This document shows, one piece after another, positions 7,851-15,199 of a stretch of DNA of 64,000 bases. Source of the DNA: Mycobacterium parmense (GTDB taxonomy: Bacteria > Actinomycetota > Actinomycetes > Mycobacteriales > Mycobacteriaceae). The notes under the pieces were generated by a model. The model did no database searches. It saw only the letters and a program-made list of their open reading frames with translations, and had not been told where the DNA came from. The DNA is taken from contig NZ_AP022614.1 in the NCBI RefSeq assembly GCF_010730575.1, positions 5,642,001 to 5,706,000 on the forward strand, written 5' to 3'. How positions within the stretch are numbered: the stretch's first letter is position 1; each line of letters starts with the position of its first letter. The translations under genes were made by a program, and so were the position numbers.

Positions 7851-9040
7851 CCATTGGCCCGTTCGACGGAAAGGCCGTCCTTACCGGGGCGGGTAAGTCG
7901 CAGGTCGGCCGCAGACTGGGCCGCACGGGATTGGACCTCACCATCGAGGCGGTGCTGCGGGCGATCGCCGACGCCGGGCTGAGCGTCGACGACGTCGACG
8001 GGATCGCCAGTTACCCGGGACCAGGTGTGCCGGACGCGGGGTTCTCCGGTGCCACCGTCCAGGAGGTCCGCAACGCACTCGGACTGCGCTCCCGCTGGTA
8101 CGTCTCGGCGATGGAGACCGCGGGTCAGATCGGGCCGGCAATCGAAGCCTGTATGGCGGTCACTCTCGGGCTGGCCAACCATGTCGTGGTGTACCGGTCG
8201 GTGTGGGAGTCCACCGCCGCGCAGCAGGCCGGCGGCGGCCGCGCTTCGGTGCTGTTCGGGGGCGGGGAATTGCCGCCGCACCTGGAGTGGACGGCGCCCT
8301 TTGGTGCACTGTCGGCGGCGAACTGGCTGGCGATGCCCGCCCAGCGCTATATGAACGACTTCGGTCTGACCCGCGAGCATCTCGGCCGGATCGCGATCAA
8401 CGCCCGTACCAACGCCGGACTCAATCCCGATGCGGTCTATCGCGCACCGATGACGATGGACGATTACCTTGGTGCGCGGATGATCTCCGAGCCGCTGTGC
8501 CTCTACGACTGCGATGTGCCCTGCGACGGCGCGACCGCCGTGATCGTGTCGCGCCGTGACGCCGCCAACGGCCTGCCGCGGCACCCGCTGACGGTGGAGT
8601 CCGTCGGACCCGGCATGTTCGAGCGCGCGACCTGGGATCAGCGCTGCGACATCACCACGATGGCCGCGCACGATTCGGCCGCCACGCTGTGGGAGCACAC
8701 CACGCTGACCCCGGCCGACGTCGACATGGCCCAGCTTTACGACGGCTTTTCCTTTCTGACCGTGATGTGGCTGGAGGCGTTGGGTTTCTGCGAGCACGGC
8801 AAGGTCGGCGAATTCGTCGGCGACGGTTCGGCCATCGCACTGGACGGTTCGCTGCCGATCAACACCAGCGGCGGACAACTCTCCGGCGGTCGCCTGCACG
8901 GGATGGGTTTCCTGCACGAGGCATGCGTGCAGTTATGGGGCGAGGGCGGCGACCGGCAGGCGCCCCGCACTCCCGAGGTGGTGGCCGTCGGGGTGGGCGG
9001 CGGACCGGTCGCCGGGTCGATGTTGTTGAGCAGCCGGTAG
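7847..9040 (+). CDS. Ltp2-like thiolase-fold protein (predicted acyl-CoA retro-aldolase)
   Basis: 397 residues, thiolase superfamily, SCP2/lipid-transfer branch. The thiolase nucleophile position (around METAGQIGPAIE, residues 89-100) has no cysteine, and the tyrosine motif QLYDGFSF places Y298 where Ltp2 aldolases use a tyrosine. The C-terminal INTSGGQLSGGRLHGMGF is the family's usual signature. Ltp2 works with a DUF35 partner to split beta-hydroxyacyl-CoA with a tertiary alcohol; the partner here is probably the DUF35 protein at 5658. The GTG start overlaps the MaoC stop. Role inferred from family. Confidence 0.88.
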   Translation: MTIGPFDGKAVLTGAGKSQVGRRLGRTGLDLTIEAVLRAIADAGLSVDDVDGIASYPGPGVPDAGFSGATVQEVRNALGLRSRWYVSAMETAGQIGPAIEACMAVTLGLANHVVVYRSVWESTAAQQAGGGRASVLFGGGELPPHLEWTAPFGALSAANWLAMPAQRYMNDFGLTREHLGRIAINARTNAGLNPDAVYRAPMTMDDYLGARMISEPLCLYDCDVPCDGATAVIVSRRDAANGLPRHPLTVESVGPGMFERATWDQRCDITTMAAHDSAATLWEHTTLTPADVDMAQLYDGFSFLTVMWLEALGFCEHGKVGEFVGDGSAIALDGSLPINTSGGQLSGGRLHGMGFLHEACVQLWGEGGDRQAPRTPEVVAVGVGGGPVAGSMLLSSR

Positions 9041-9049
9041 CTTGCGTCG

Positions 9050-10621
9050 ATGGCCACCGTCGACGATTTCACGCTGGGTGACATCGTGACAGACAACGCG
9101 GTCCGTTTCCCGGACGTTGTCGCCTACCGACAGGGATATCGCGGCGTGACCCATGCTCAGTTACGAGACCGGGCAGTCCGATTGGTGGCGGCGATGGCCG
9201 AGGTCGGGGTGAAACGCCAGGATCGCATCGCGGTGTTGAGCCGCAACAGCATCGAGTTCGGTGAACTGAACGCGGCCGCCCAGCTCAGCGGAATCGTCCT
9301 GGCCACCATCAACTTCCGGCTTTCAGTGCCGGAGATGGCAGATGCGCTGCGCCGCGTCGAGCCGTCGATTGTGTTCTGCGCCGAGGAGTTCATGCCGGTG
9401 ATCGCGGATGTCGCAGCTCACGTGCCGTCGGGGCCGATGCTGGTAACCATCGGGGGAGACGCTCCGGCGGGGATCACCGGCTACGAGCGATTCATCGAAG
9501 GCGGCCGCGCCGGCGAGCCGCAATTCGTCGCCCGGCCCGACGACATCGCGTATCTGCTGTTCACCAGCGGCACCACCGGCGCATCCAAGTGCTGCATGCT
9601 CGGACAGCGAGAGATGCGCCGGATCGCATTCACCATGAACAACGAGATGCGGTGCGGCAGCGCCGATCGCGGGCTGATCAACATGCCGATGTTCCACTTC
9701 GGTGCGCTCGGGATTATCGGTGGACTGCATGCCCGGGGCGCAACCGTGGTGCTGCAGCAACAGTTCGACGCGGCCGACGCGGTCCGGCTGATCGCCGACG
9801 AGCGGATCACGGTGCTGCATCTGGCGCCGGTCATGCTCAGTGCGCTCCTTGATGAGGTGAGTGATCGCTTGGCGGTGGAATCGGTTCGCACGGTGGTCTA
9901 TTCGGCCGCGCCGATGACCGCGGCCATCCTGCGGCGGGCACTCGCCGTGCTGCCGGGCGCGGGTTTCCTCAACCTTTACGGACAGACGGAAGCCATTGTC
10001 TCTGGACTGCCCCGCGAACTGCACATCCTCGACGACCCCAACGCTGCCGAACGGCTGAGCTCGGTTGGCTTCCCATTTCCCGACACCCGGGTACGTGTGG
10101 TCGATGCGAACGGCGGCGTCCTGCCCGTGGGGCAGGCCGGTGAGATCGTCGTGCAGTCCGACTCCATGTTCCGTGGCTACTGGCAGGACGAGGCGGCAAC
10201 GCGGGCGACGCTGCGGGACGGGTGGTGTCGCACCGGCGACATGGGTCGACTGGACGAGCGCGGGCTGCTCTATCTGATGGACCGCAAGAAGGACGTGATC
10301 ATCAGCGGCGGGGAGAACATCTATTCGCCCGAGGTCGAGGAGGCGGTCAGCGCGGTTGACGGAGTAGCCGCCTGCGCTGTCGTCGGGGTGCCAGATGACA
10401 GATGGGGCGAGGCGGTCTGTGCCGTCGTGGTGGCGCGCAGCGGTGCGTCGCCGACCCTGGAAATGGTGCAAGAGGGCGTCCGGCAACGGCTGGCGCGCTA
10501 CAAGGTGCCCCGTCGACTGGTGCTGGTCACCGATCTGCCCGTACTGGCCAGCGGCAAGGTGGACAAGAAGCGACTGCGCGCCGACCTCAAGAGCGCAGCA
10601 GCGAACGGCGCAACAACTTGA
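9050..10621 (+). CDS. AMP-forming acyl-CoA synthetase
   Basis: 523 residues, a complete ANL ligase. Core motifs in order: LLFTSGTTGASKCCM (P-loop), FLNLYGQTEAI, WCRTGDMG, DRKKDVIISGGENIYSPEVEE and the catalytic lysine in ASGKVDKKRL. It activates a carboxylic acid to its CoA ester. It starts nine bases after the Ltp stop, making a MaoC-Ltp-ligase operon. The last 35 bases overlap the convergent tandem TetR gene. Confidence 0.95.
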   Translation: MATVDDFTLGDIVTDNAVRFPDVVAYRQGYRGVTHAQLRDRAVRLVAAMAEVGVKRQDRIAVLSRNSIEFGELNAAAQLSGIVLATINFRLSVPEMADALRRVEPSIVFCAEEFMPVIADVAAHVPSGPMLVTIGGDAPAGITGYERFIEGGRAGEPQFVARPDDIAYLLFTSGTTGASKCCMLGQREMRRIAFTMNNEMRCGSADRGLINMPMFHFGALGIIGGLHARGATVVLQQQFDAADAVRLIADERITVLHLAPVMLSALLDEVSDRLAVESVRTVVYSAAPMTAAILRRALAVLPGAGFLNLYGQTEAIVSGLPRELHILDDPNAAERLSSVGFPFPDTRVRVVDANGGVLPVGQAGEIVVQSDSMFRGYWQDEAATRATLRDGWCRTGDMGRLDERGLLYLMDRKKDVIISGGENIYSPEVEEAVSAVDGVAACAVVGVPDDRWGEAVCAVVVARSGASPTLEMVQEGVRQRLARYKVPRRLVLVTDLPVLASGKVDKKRLRADLKSAAANGATT

Positions 10622-11921
10622 CCATCAGCTCGGCGGCCCGCTCTTCGCTGTCCGACGCGCTTGCCCCCGTCGGCTCGGACATCCGGCCCAGGACCGCCAC
10701 AAAAACCGCGCCCGCCACATCTGCGTCGACGCCGGCCGGCAGGTCGACAGTGGACAGGAGCTCAGCAACCGCGTGGAAGATCGCGCCAATGCCGTGGTCG
10801 ACGTCGGCGTCGGAGAGCTGTTCTGCGACCGTGCCGTCGAACCACGCCCGGATCACGCCGCGGTAGGTGCGATGAAATCGGACGTAGCCGAGCATCCACT
10901 CGACAAGCGAATCTGTGGCCATCGCGGGCAGGGCGGCGGCGTGCTCCTCGATCTCGGCGACCGCCCGGCGAGTCAGTTCGGCCAGGATCTTGTCCTTGGT
11001 GCTGAAGTACCGGTACAAGGTCGCGCGGCTGATATCGGCGGCGGCCGCGATCTCCTCCATGCCGATGGCGTAGTAGCCGCGCTCGGCGAACAACGCCGAG
11101 CTGACCGACAGCACGTCCTGGGGAATCGGCGAGCCCGATGCCTCGGCGGCCACCGGTGTTGCCGCGCCACTGTCGGCGATACCGGGCGGGGTGCGCGCGC
11201 GCCCGTTTGTTACCTGGGGTGTTGCCGCGTGCAGCACGTCGGCCGGGGTCTCGGGAAACAGCATCAGCTGCAATGCGACGGTCAACGACCACGTCACGGT
11301 CGCGCGAGCGGGCAACGGAAGCATCGCCCGGTACCGGTAGAGATGAACCATGTGGGGGATCCGACCCAGTGCGGCGGCCGCATCGTCGGCTTCCAGATCC
11401 TGCAGGCGCATCCGCCGCAGCCGGTCGGTGACCGTCTGGTGAAACCGGTCGGCGGCTGAGCTGGCGTCAATGACGGCCAAGCCGGTGGCCGTACCGATGC
11501 CCGGGAATTCGGCGAACACCGCGGCGTGGGCGTCGTAGATATCCGCCCATTCGACTAGCCAGCGGTGCAGGGCGTTGATCCCGTCGACTGTCGGGCCAAG
11601 TCCGCTGAGGTGTTCGCCGTGTTCGAGCACATCGCGCTCGGCCGATGCGCTCAATTCGCGGAAGATCTCCTCTTTGCCCGCGAAGTATTGATAGACGGTG
11701 GCGCGGGAGGCGTGGGCCGCCTTGGCGATGGCGTCAAGCGACGTGGCGTGAAACCCGTTGGCCAGGAAGACCTTCGCAGCGCACCCTAGTATCCGTTCGC
11801 GGGTGTGCAGCCCGCGGCGCCCCACACCGGCGCTGGTGGCGGGGGCGTAGCCGGGGCGCCGTAGCTTCTCGGGAGTGTGGGCCATGGAAGAAGTATCCGG
11901 GCGCGCCGACGCGGTTGTCAT
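10587..11921 (-). CDS. tandem TetR regulator with two DNA-binding domains in one chain
   Basis: 444 residues, about twice the usual TetR length (an ATG at 11885 would give 432). Two full TetR HTH segments are visible: ~40-85 (ERILGCAAKVFLANGFHAT, then HASRATVYQYFAGKEEIF) and ~268-314 (DVLSVSSALFAERGYYAIG, then DISRATLYRYFSTKDKIL), each followed by a helical domain and joined by a Pro/Ala-rich linker at ~235-265. The chain probably folds as a pseudo-dimer, allowing asymmetric operators. Upstream at 5 bases is the 101-residue gene; its 3' end overlaps the CoA ligase on the other strand. Confidence 0.9.
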   Translation of the reverse strand: MTTASARPDTSSMAHTPEKLRRPGYAPATSAGVGRRGLHTRERILGCAAKVFLANGFHATSLDAIAKAAHASRATVYQYFAGKEEIFRELSASAERDVLEHGEHLSGLGPTVDGINALHRWLVEWADIYDAHAAVFAEFPGIGTATGLAVIDASSAADRFHQTVTDRLRRMRLQDLEADDAAAALGRIPHMVHLYRYRAMLPLPARATVTWSLTVALQLMLFPETPADVLHAATPQVTNGRARTPPGIADSGAATPVAAEASGSPIPQDVLSVSSALFAERGYYAIGMEEIAAAADISRATLYRYFSTKDKILAELTRRAVAEIEEHAAALPAMATDSLVEWMLGYVRFHRTYRGVIRAWFDGTVAEQLSDADVDHGIGAIFHAVAELLSTVDLPAGVDADVAGAVFVAVLGRMSEPTGASASDSEERAAELMVKLLRRSLLRS

Positions 11922-11926
11922 CGCGC

Positions 11927-12232
11927 CTACGGCGCTCCGGCCAGGTTGCGCTTGGCTTTGCCGGGGTAGCCGAAGAACTTCTCGAAGTTGGCGTCGTTGA
12001 TGGGCTGTGCGCTGTTGCGGGCTGCAGCGGACCGCAGTGCATCGAGGCGGGCCTGGGCCTTCTCCAGCGCCTCGACCGGCCCGGATTGCTGCAGACTTTG
12101 CACCTCTCGTGCCGCCGCCGCGATCTCGATGCGGAGCCGTTCACCCGCTTCGCCGAAGGTCAACAGGTCGTGGTCGTCTTCATCGACCTTGTCCCGGCCT
12201 GCGCTTTCGGCGGGCCGGCCCGTGGTTTCCAT
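11927..12232 (-). CDS. conserved hypothetical coiled-coil protein
   Basis: 101 residues from ATG 12232. A longer in-frame start at 12304 would run through the GTCAGA repeats that precede the divergent amidohydrolase, so the shorter form is preferred. The sequence is almost all helix: GEAGERLRIEIAAAAREVQS and EALEKAQARLDALRSAAAR, ending in PINDANFEKFFGYPG. No enzyme motif. Similar small proteins occur near CoA ligases in mycobacteria but I know no function. Probably co-transcribed with the tandem TetR. Confidence 0.68.
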   Translation of the reverse strand: METTGRPAESAGRDKVDEDDHDLLTFGEAGERLRIEIAAAAREVQSLQQSGPVEALEKAQARLDALRSAAARNSAQPINDANFEKFFGYPGKAKRNLAGAP

Positions 12233-12289
12233 GTCGCGCCTCTCAACTGCTGGACGAATGTGGCGTGCGTCATATAGTCTGTGAGACGA

Positions 12290-12339
12290 ACCGTCAGAAA
12301 ACAAGACGATGCGTCAGAAATTTCCGACAGATCGTCAGA
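12290..12339. promoter_or_regulatory. three direct GTCAGA repeats at ~20-bp spacing
   Basis: GTCAGAAA at 12293-12300 and 12313-12320, and GTCAGA at 12334-12339, i.e. 20 and 21 bases apart, about two helical turns each. The middle copy is also part of an imperfect palindrome (CGTCAGAAA/TTTCCGACA, 12312-12329). They lie directly before the ribosome site (AAGGAG, 12344-12349) of the amidohydrolase at 12354. The 11-mer ACCGTCAGAAA at 12290 recurs exactly at 14727 before the neighbouring acyl-CoA dehydrogenase. Confidence 0.5.
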
Positions 12340-12353
12340 TGCGAAGGAGCATC

Positions 12354-13553
12354 ATGCCGCTTCAGGATGACCACCAGATCGTGTCCGTTGACGACCATTT
12401 GGTCGAGCACCCGCGGGTGTGGCAGGACAGGTTGCCGCAGAAGTACCTCGAACAGGGCCCGCGCATCGTCGAGGAAAACGGTATGCATCTGTGGCACTAC
12501 GACGGGCAGGTCTTCCCGACGATCGGCCTGAATGCGGTCGCCGGCAAACCGCCGGAGGAGTGGGGCCTGGATCCCGTCCGCTACGAGGACATGATTCCGG
12601 GCTGCTACGACCCGGTCGCCCGGGTCGCCGACATGGACCTCGACGGTGTGCAGTCGGCGCTGTGCTTCCCGTCCTTCCCCGGATTCGGCGGCGGCACATT
12701 CCAGCGCGCGAATGACAAAGAGCTCGCCCTGCTGTGCGTAAAAGCGTGGAACGACTTCTACATCGACGAGTGGTGTGCGACCGCACCTGAGCGCTACATC
12801 CCGCTGGCGATTCTGCCGACCTGGGACATCGATGCTTGCATCGCGGAGGCCGAGCGTGTCGCCGGAAAAGGTGCGCGCACGATCTCGTTCCCCGACAGCC
12901 CGGTACCGCTGGGTCTGCCGTCGTTTCACTCCGACTACTGGGACGGCTTGTGGCGGGTCTGCTCGGACGCCAAGATGCCGGTGTCGCTGCACTTCGGATC
13001 CGGCTCCTTCGTGCCTGGCTTCTCGTTCTCCACGATCAAGCCGATCCCTGGTCAGATGGCCGTACCCGACGCGCCCTTCGCGGTCGCGACGGCGCTGTTC
13101 TCCACGAACCTGATGTGGTCGACGGTCGACTTGTTGTTCTCCGGCAAGCTGCAGCAGTTCCCGGATCTCCAGATCTCGCTCGCTGAGGGCGGAATCGGCT
13201 GGGTGCCTTACATCCTCGAGCGGACCGACTACGTCTGGGAGCGTCATCGCTACTACCAGAAGATTGATTTCGACACCCGGCCTTCCGATCTGTTCCGCAA
13301 GCACTTCTGGGGCTGCTTCATCGACGACGAGCACGGCCTGACGAACCGGTACAGCATCGGCGTCGACCGCATCATGCTCGAGATCGACTTCCCGCACAGC
13401 GATTCCAACTGGCCGAACTCGCGCAAGCGGGCCGCCGAGGTGCTCGCAGGCGTACCGGACGACGAGTGCGCGCTGATCGTCGAGGAGAACGCCCGCCGGA
13501 TGCTCAACTTCCCCCGGGTGACAGCAGACGATCGGCAACTCGCCGGCGTCTAG
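12354..13553 (+). CDS. amidohydrolase_2 family protein
   Basis: 399 residues from the ATG at 12354, chosen because AAGGAG lies five bases upstream; an ATG at 12309 sits inside the operator repeats. Family features: N-terminal VSVDDHLVEHP, barrel His in VSLHFGSGSF, EGGIGWVPYILER, and the C-terminal Asp in LEIDFPHSDSNWPNS. This ACMSD-like family contains metal-dependent decarboxylases and C-C or amide hydrolases. It converges on, and overlaps by four bases, the acyl-CoA dehydrogenase at 13550; both share a promoter motif. Substrate unknown. Confidence 0.87.
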   Translation: MPLQDDHQIVSVDDHLVEHPRVWQDRLPQKYLEQGPRIVEENGMHLWHYDGQVFPTIGLNAVAGKPPEEWGLDPVRYEDMIPGCYDPVARVADMDLDGVQSALCFPSFPGFGGGTFQRANDKELALLCVKAWNDFYIDEWCATAPERYIPLAILPTWDIDACIAEAERVAGKGARTISFPDSPVPLGLPSFHSDYWDGLWRVCSDAKMPVSLHFGSGSFVPGFSFSTIKPIPGQMAVPDAPFAVATALFSTNLMWSTVDLLFSGKLQQFPDLQISLAEGGIGWVPYILERTDYVWERHRYYQKIDFDTRPSDLFRKHFWGCFIDDEHGLTNRYSIGVDRIMLEIDFPHSDSNWPNSRKRAAEVLAGVPDDECALIVEENARRMLNFPRVTADDRQLAGV

Positions 13554-14704
13554 AGTTTGCCCCGCGAGATCAACTGCGCGGCAATCACATTACGCTGTAT
13601 CTCGTTGGTTCCCTCGCCGACGATCATGAGCGGGGCGTCGCGGAAGTAGCGCTCGACGTCGTATTCGGTGGAGTAGCCGTAGCCTCCGTGGATGCGGACG
13701 GCGTTGAGCGCGATTTCCATGGCGACCTCCGACGCGAACAGCTTCGCCATTCCGGCTTCCATGTCGCACCGTTCGCCGCTGTCGTATTTCTCCGCTGCGT
13801 AGCGGGTGAGTTGGCGTGCAGCAGTCAGTTTGGTGGCCATGTCGGCCAGGTAGTTGCCTACTGACTGGTGCTTCCAGATCGGTTGGCCGAAGCTCTCCCG
13901 CTCCTGCGCGTATTTCAGTGCGTCTTCCAGTGCTGCGCTCGCCACGCCCAGCGCCCGCGATGCCACCTGAATACGGCCCGTTTCGAGGCCTTTCATCATC
14001 TGGGCGAATCCTCTGCCTGGTTCATCTCCGAGGATCGCCGAGGCCGGTACGCGGCACTCGTCGAACGACAGCTCGCAGCTCTCCACGCCCTTGTAGCCCA
14101 GCTTGGGCAGGTCGCGTGAGACGGTCAGACCCTGACCGTGTTCGACCAAGATTATCGAGATGCCCTTATGGCGTGGCTCGGCTTGTGGATCGGTCTTGCA
14201 CAGCAGTGCGATGAGGCCGGACCTACGCGCGTTACTGATCCAGGTCTTCGCGCCGTTGATCACCAGCTCGTTGCCCTCGGCTCGTGCGGTGGTCGTCATC
14301 GCCTGCAGGTCGGAGCCGCCACCAGGTTCGGTGAGCGCCATCGTGGCCCGCATCTCCCCGCTCGCCATGCGGGACAGATATTTCTGTTTCTGTATCTCGT
14401 TGCCGTACAGAGAGATCAGCTTCGCGACCACAGTGTGCCCGCCCATCGCGCCCGCCAGGCTCATCCAGCCACGGGCCAACTCCTCGGTCACCTTCACATA
14501 GCAGGGCATCGATATCGGCGAACCACCGTATTCCTCGGGCACGGCAAGCCCGAAGATGCCGATCCGCTTCATCTGCTCGATCCACGCTTCCGGGTACTCG
14601 TTGGCGTGCTCGACTGCGCGGACCGTGGGCTTGACGTCGCGGTCGACGAAGGCCCGCACGGTTTCGACCAGCATGGTCTCTTCGTCGTCGAGCGCGAGTG
14701 TCAT
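13550..14704 (-). CDS. acyl-CoA dehydrogenase
   Basis: 384 residues, complete FadE-type flavoprotein. Seen: ATMALTEPGGGSDLQAM (FAD/substrate loop), KTWISNARRSG, RIHGGYGYSTEYDVERYFRD and IVGEGTNEIQRN, where the Glu of GEGT occupies the catalytic-base position. It introduces an alpha,beta double bond in an acyl-CoA and passes electrons to ETF. Probably a homotetramer since no beta-type partner adjoins it. The upstream region holds ACCGTCAGAAA (14727) and a second GTCAGAAA (14819), the motif of the amidohydrolase promoter. Confidence 0.95.
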   Translation of the reverse strand: MTLALDDEETMLVETVRAFVDRDVKPTVRAVEHANEYPEAWIEQMKRIGIFGLAVPEEYGGSPISMPCYVKVTEELARGWMSLAGAMGGHTVVAKLISLYGNEIQKQKYLSRMASGEMRATMALTEPGGGSDLQAMTTTARAEGNELVINGAKTWISNARRSGLIALLCKTDPQAEPRHKGISIILVEHGQGLTVSRDLPKLGYKGVESCELSFDECRVPASAILGDEPGRGFAQMMKGLETGRIQVASRALGVASAALEDALKYAQERESFGQPIWKHQSVGNYLADMATKLTAARQLTRYAAEKYDSGERCDMEAGMAKLFASEVAMEIALNAVRIHGGYGYSTEYDVERYFRDAPLMIVGEGTNEIQRNVIAAQLISRGKL

Positions 14705-14726
14705 CGGAGCTTCCTTTGTCGACGTT

Positions 14727-14737
14727 ACCGTCAGAAA
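14727..14737. promoter_or_regulatory. ACCGTCAGAAA motif before acyl-CoA dehydrogenase
   Basis: Exact 11-base match to 12290-12300; a further GTCAGAAA is at 14819-14826. Both lie in the 224-base region upstream of the leftward acyl-CoA dehydrogenase (13550-14704) and the rightward ferredoxin (14929). Likely binding site of the same regulator that acts at 12290-12339. Confidence 0.4.
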
Positions 14738-14853
14738 TGTGAAAAATCAGGAATGTCGGTTCACCTCTAATATGCACCATACAAGCAACGCAATCCAGCT
14801 TCCTACGGCGACAGCAATGTCAGAAAAGGCCGATTTTTGAACCCTTGCAAAAT

Positions 14854-15123
<270 letters not shown>

Positions 15124-15166
15124 CCGGCGCGCTTGCCAAGGGGGCGCGGCAACCGGCACACTGCTG

Positions 15167-15186
15167 ACATAGTTAACCAGGTTGAC
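15167..15186. promoter_or_regulatory. ACATAGTTAACCAGGTTGAC operator-like element
   Basis: Contains the near-perfect 7-1-7 inverted repeat GTTAACC-A-GGTTGAC (15172-15186), 13 bases before the acyl-CoA dehydrogenase ATG at 15200. Related elements occur at 19753-19772 (reverse strand), 33921-33940 and 54653-54673. Its overlap with potential upstream GTG starts also argues for the ATG at 15200. Confidence 0.55.
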
Positions 15187-15199
15187 TTTGTGGAGTGTC

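Noticed and set aside
7658..8917. 419-residue leftward open frame over MaoC/Ltp
   Set aside because: Antisense shadow of two recognisable enzymes, with low-complexity composition.
7847..9040. Ltp-like genes as true thiolases
   Set aside because: None of the four has a cysteine at the nucleophile position; retro-aldolase or related C-C lyase function fits better.
12290..12339. CRISPR-like or tandem-repeat array
   Set aside because: Only three 6-8-base repeats directly before a start codon; better explained as regulator sites.
12294..13538. 414-residue leftward open frame over the amidohydrolase
   Set aside because: Mirror of a gene with clear family motifs; no domain recognisable in the antisense product.
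15172..15186. KstR binding site
   Set aside because: The AAC and GTT half-sites are separated by three bases instead of two, and flanking bases do not match the KstR consensus as I know it.
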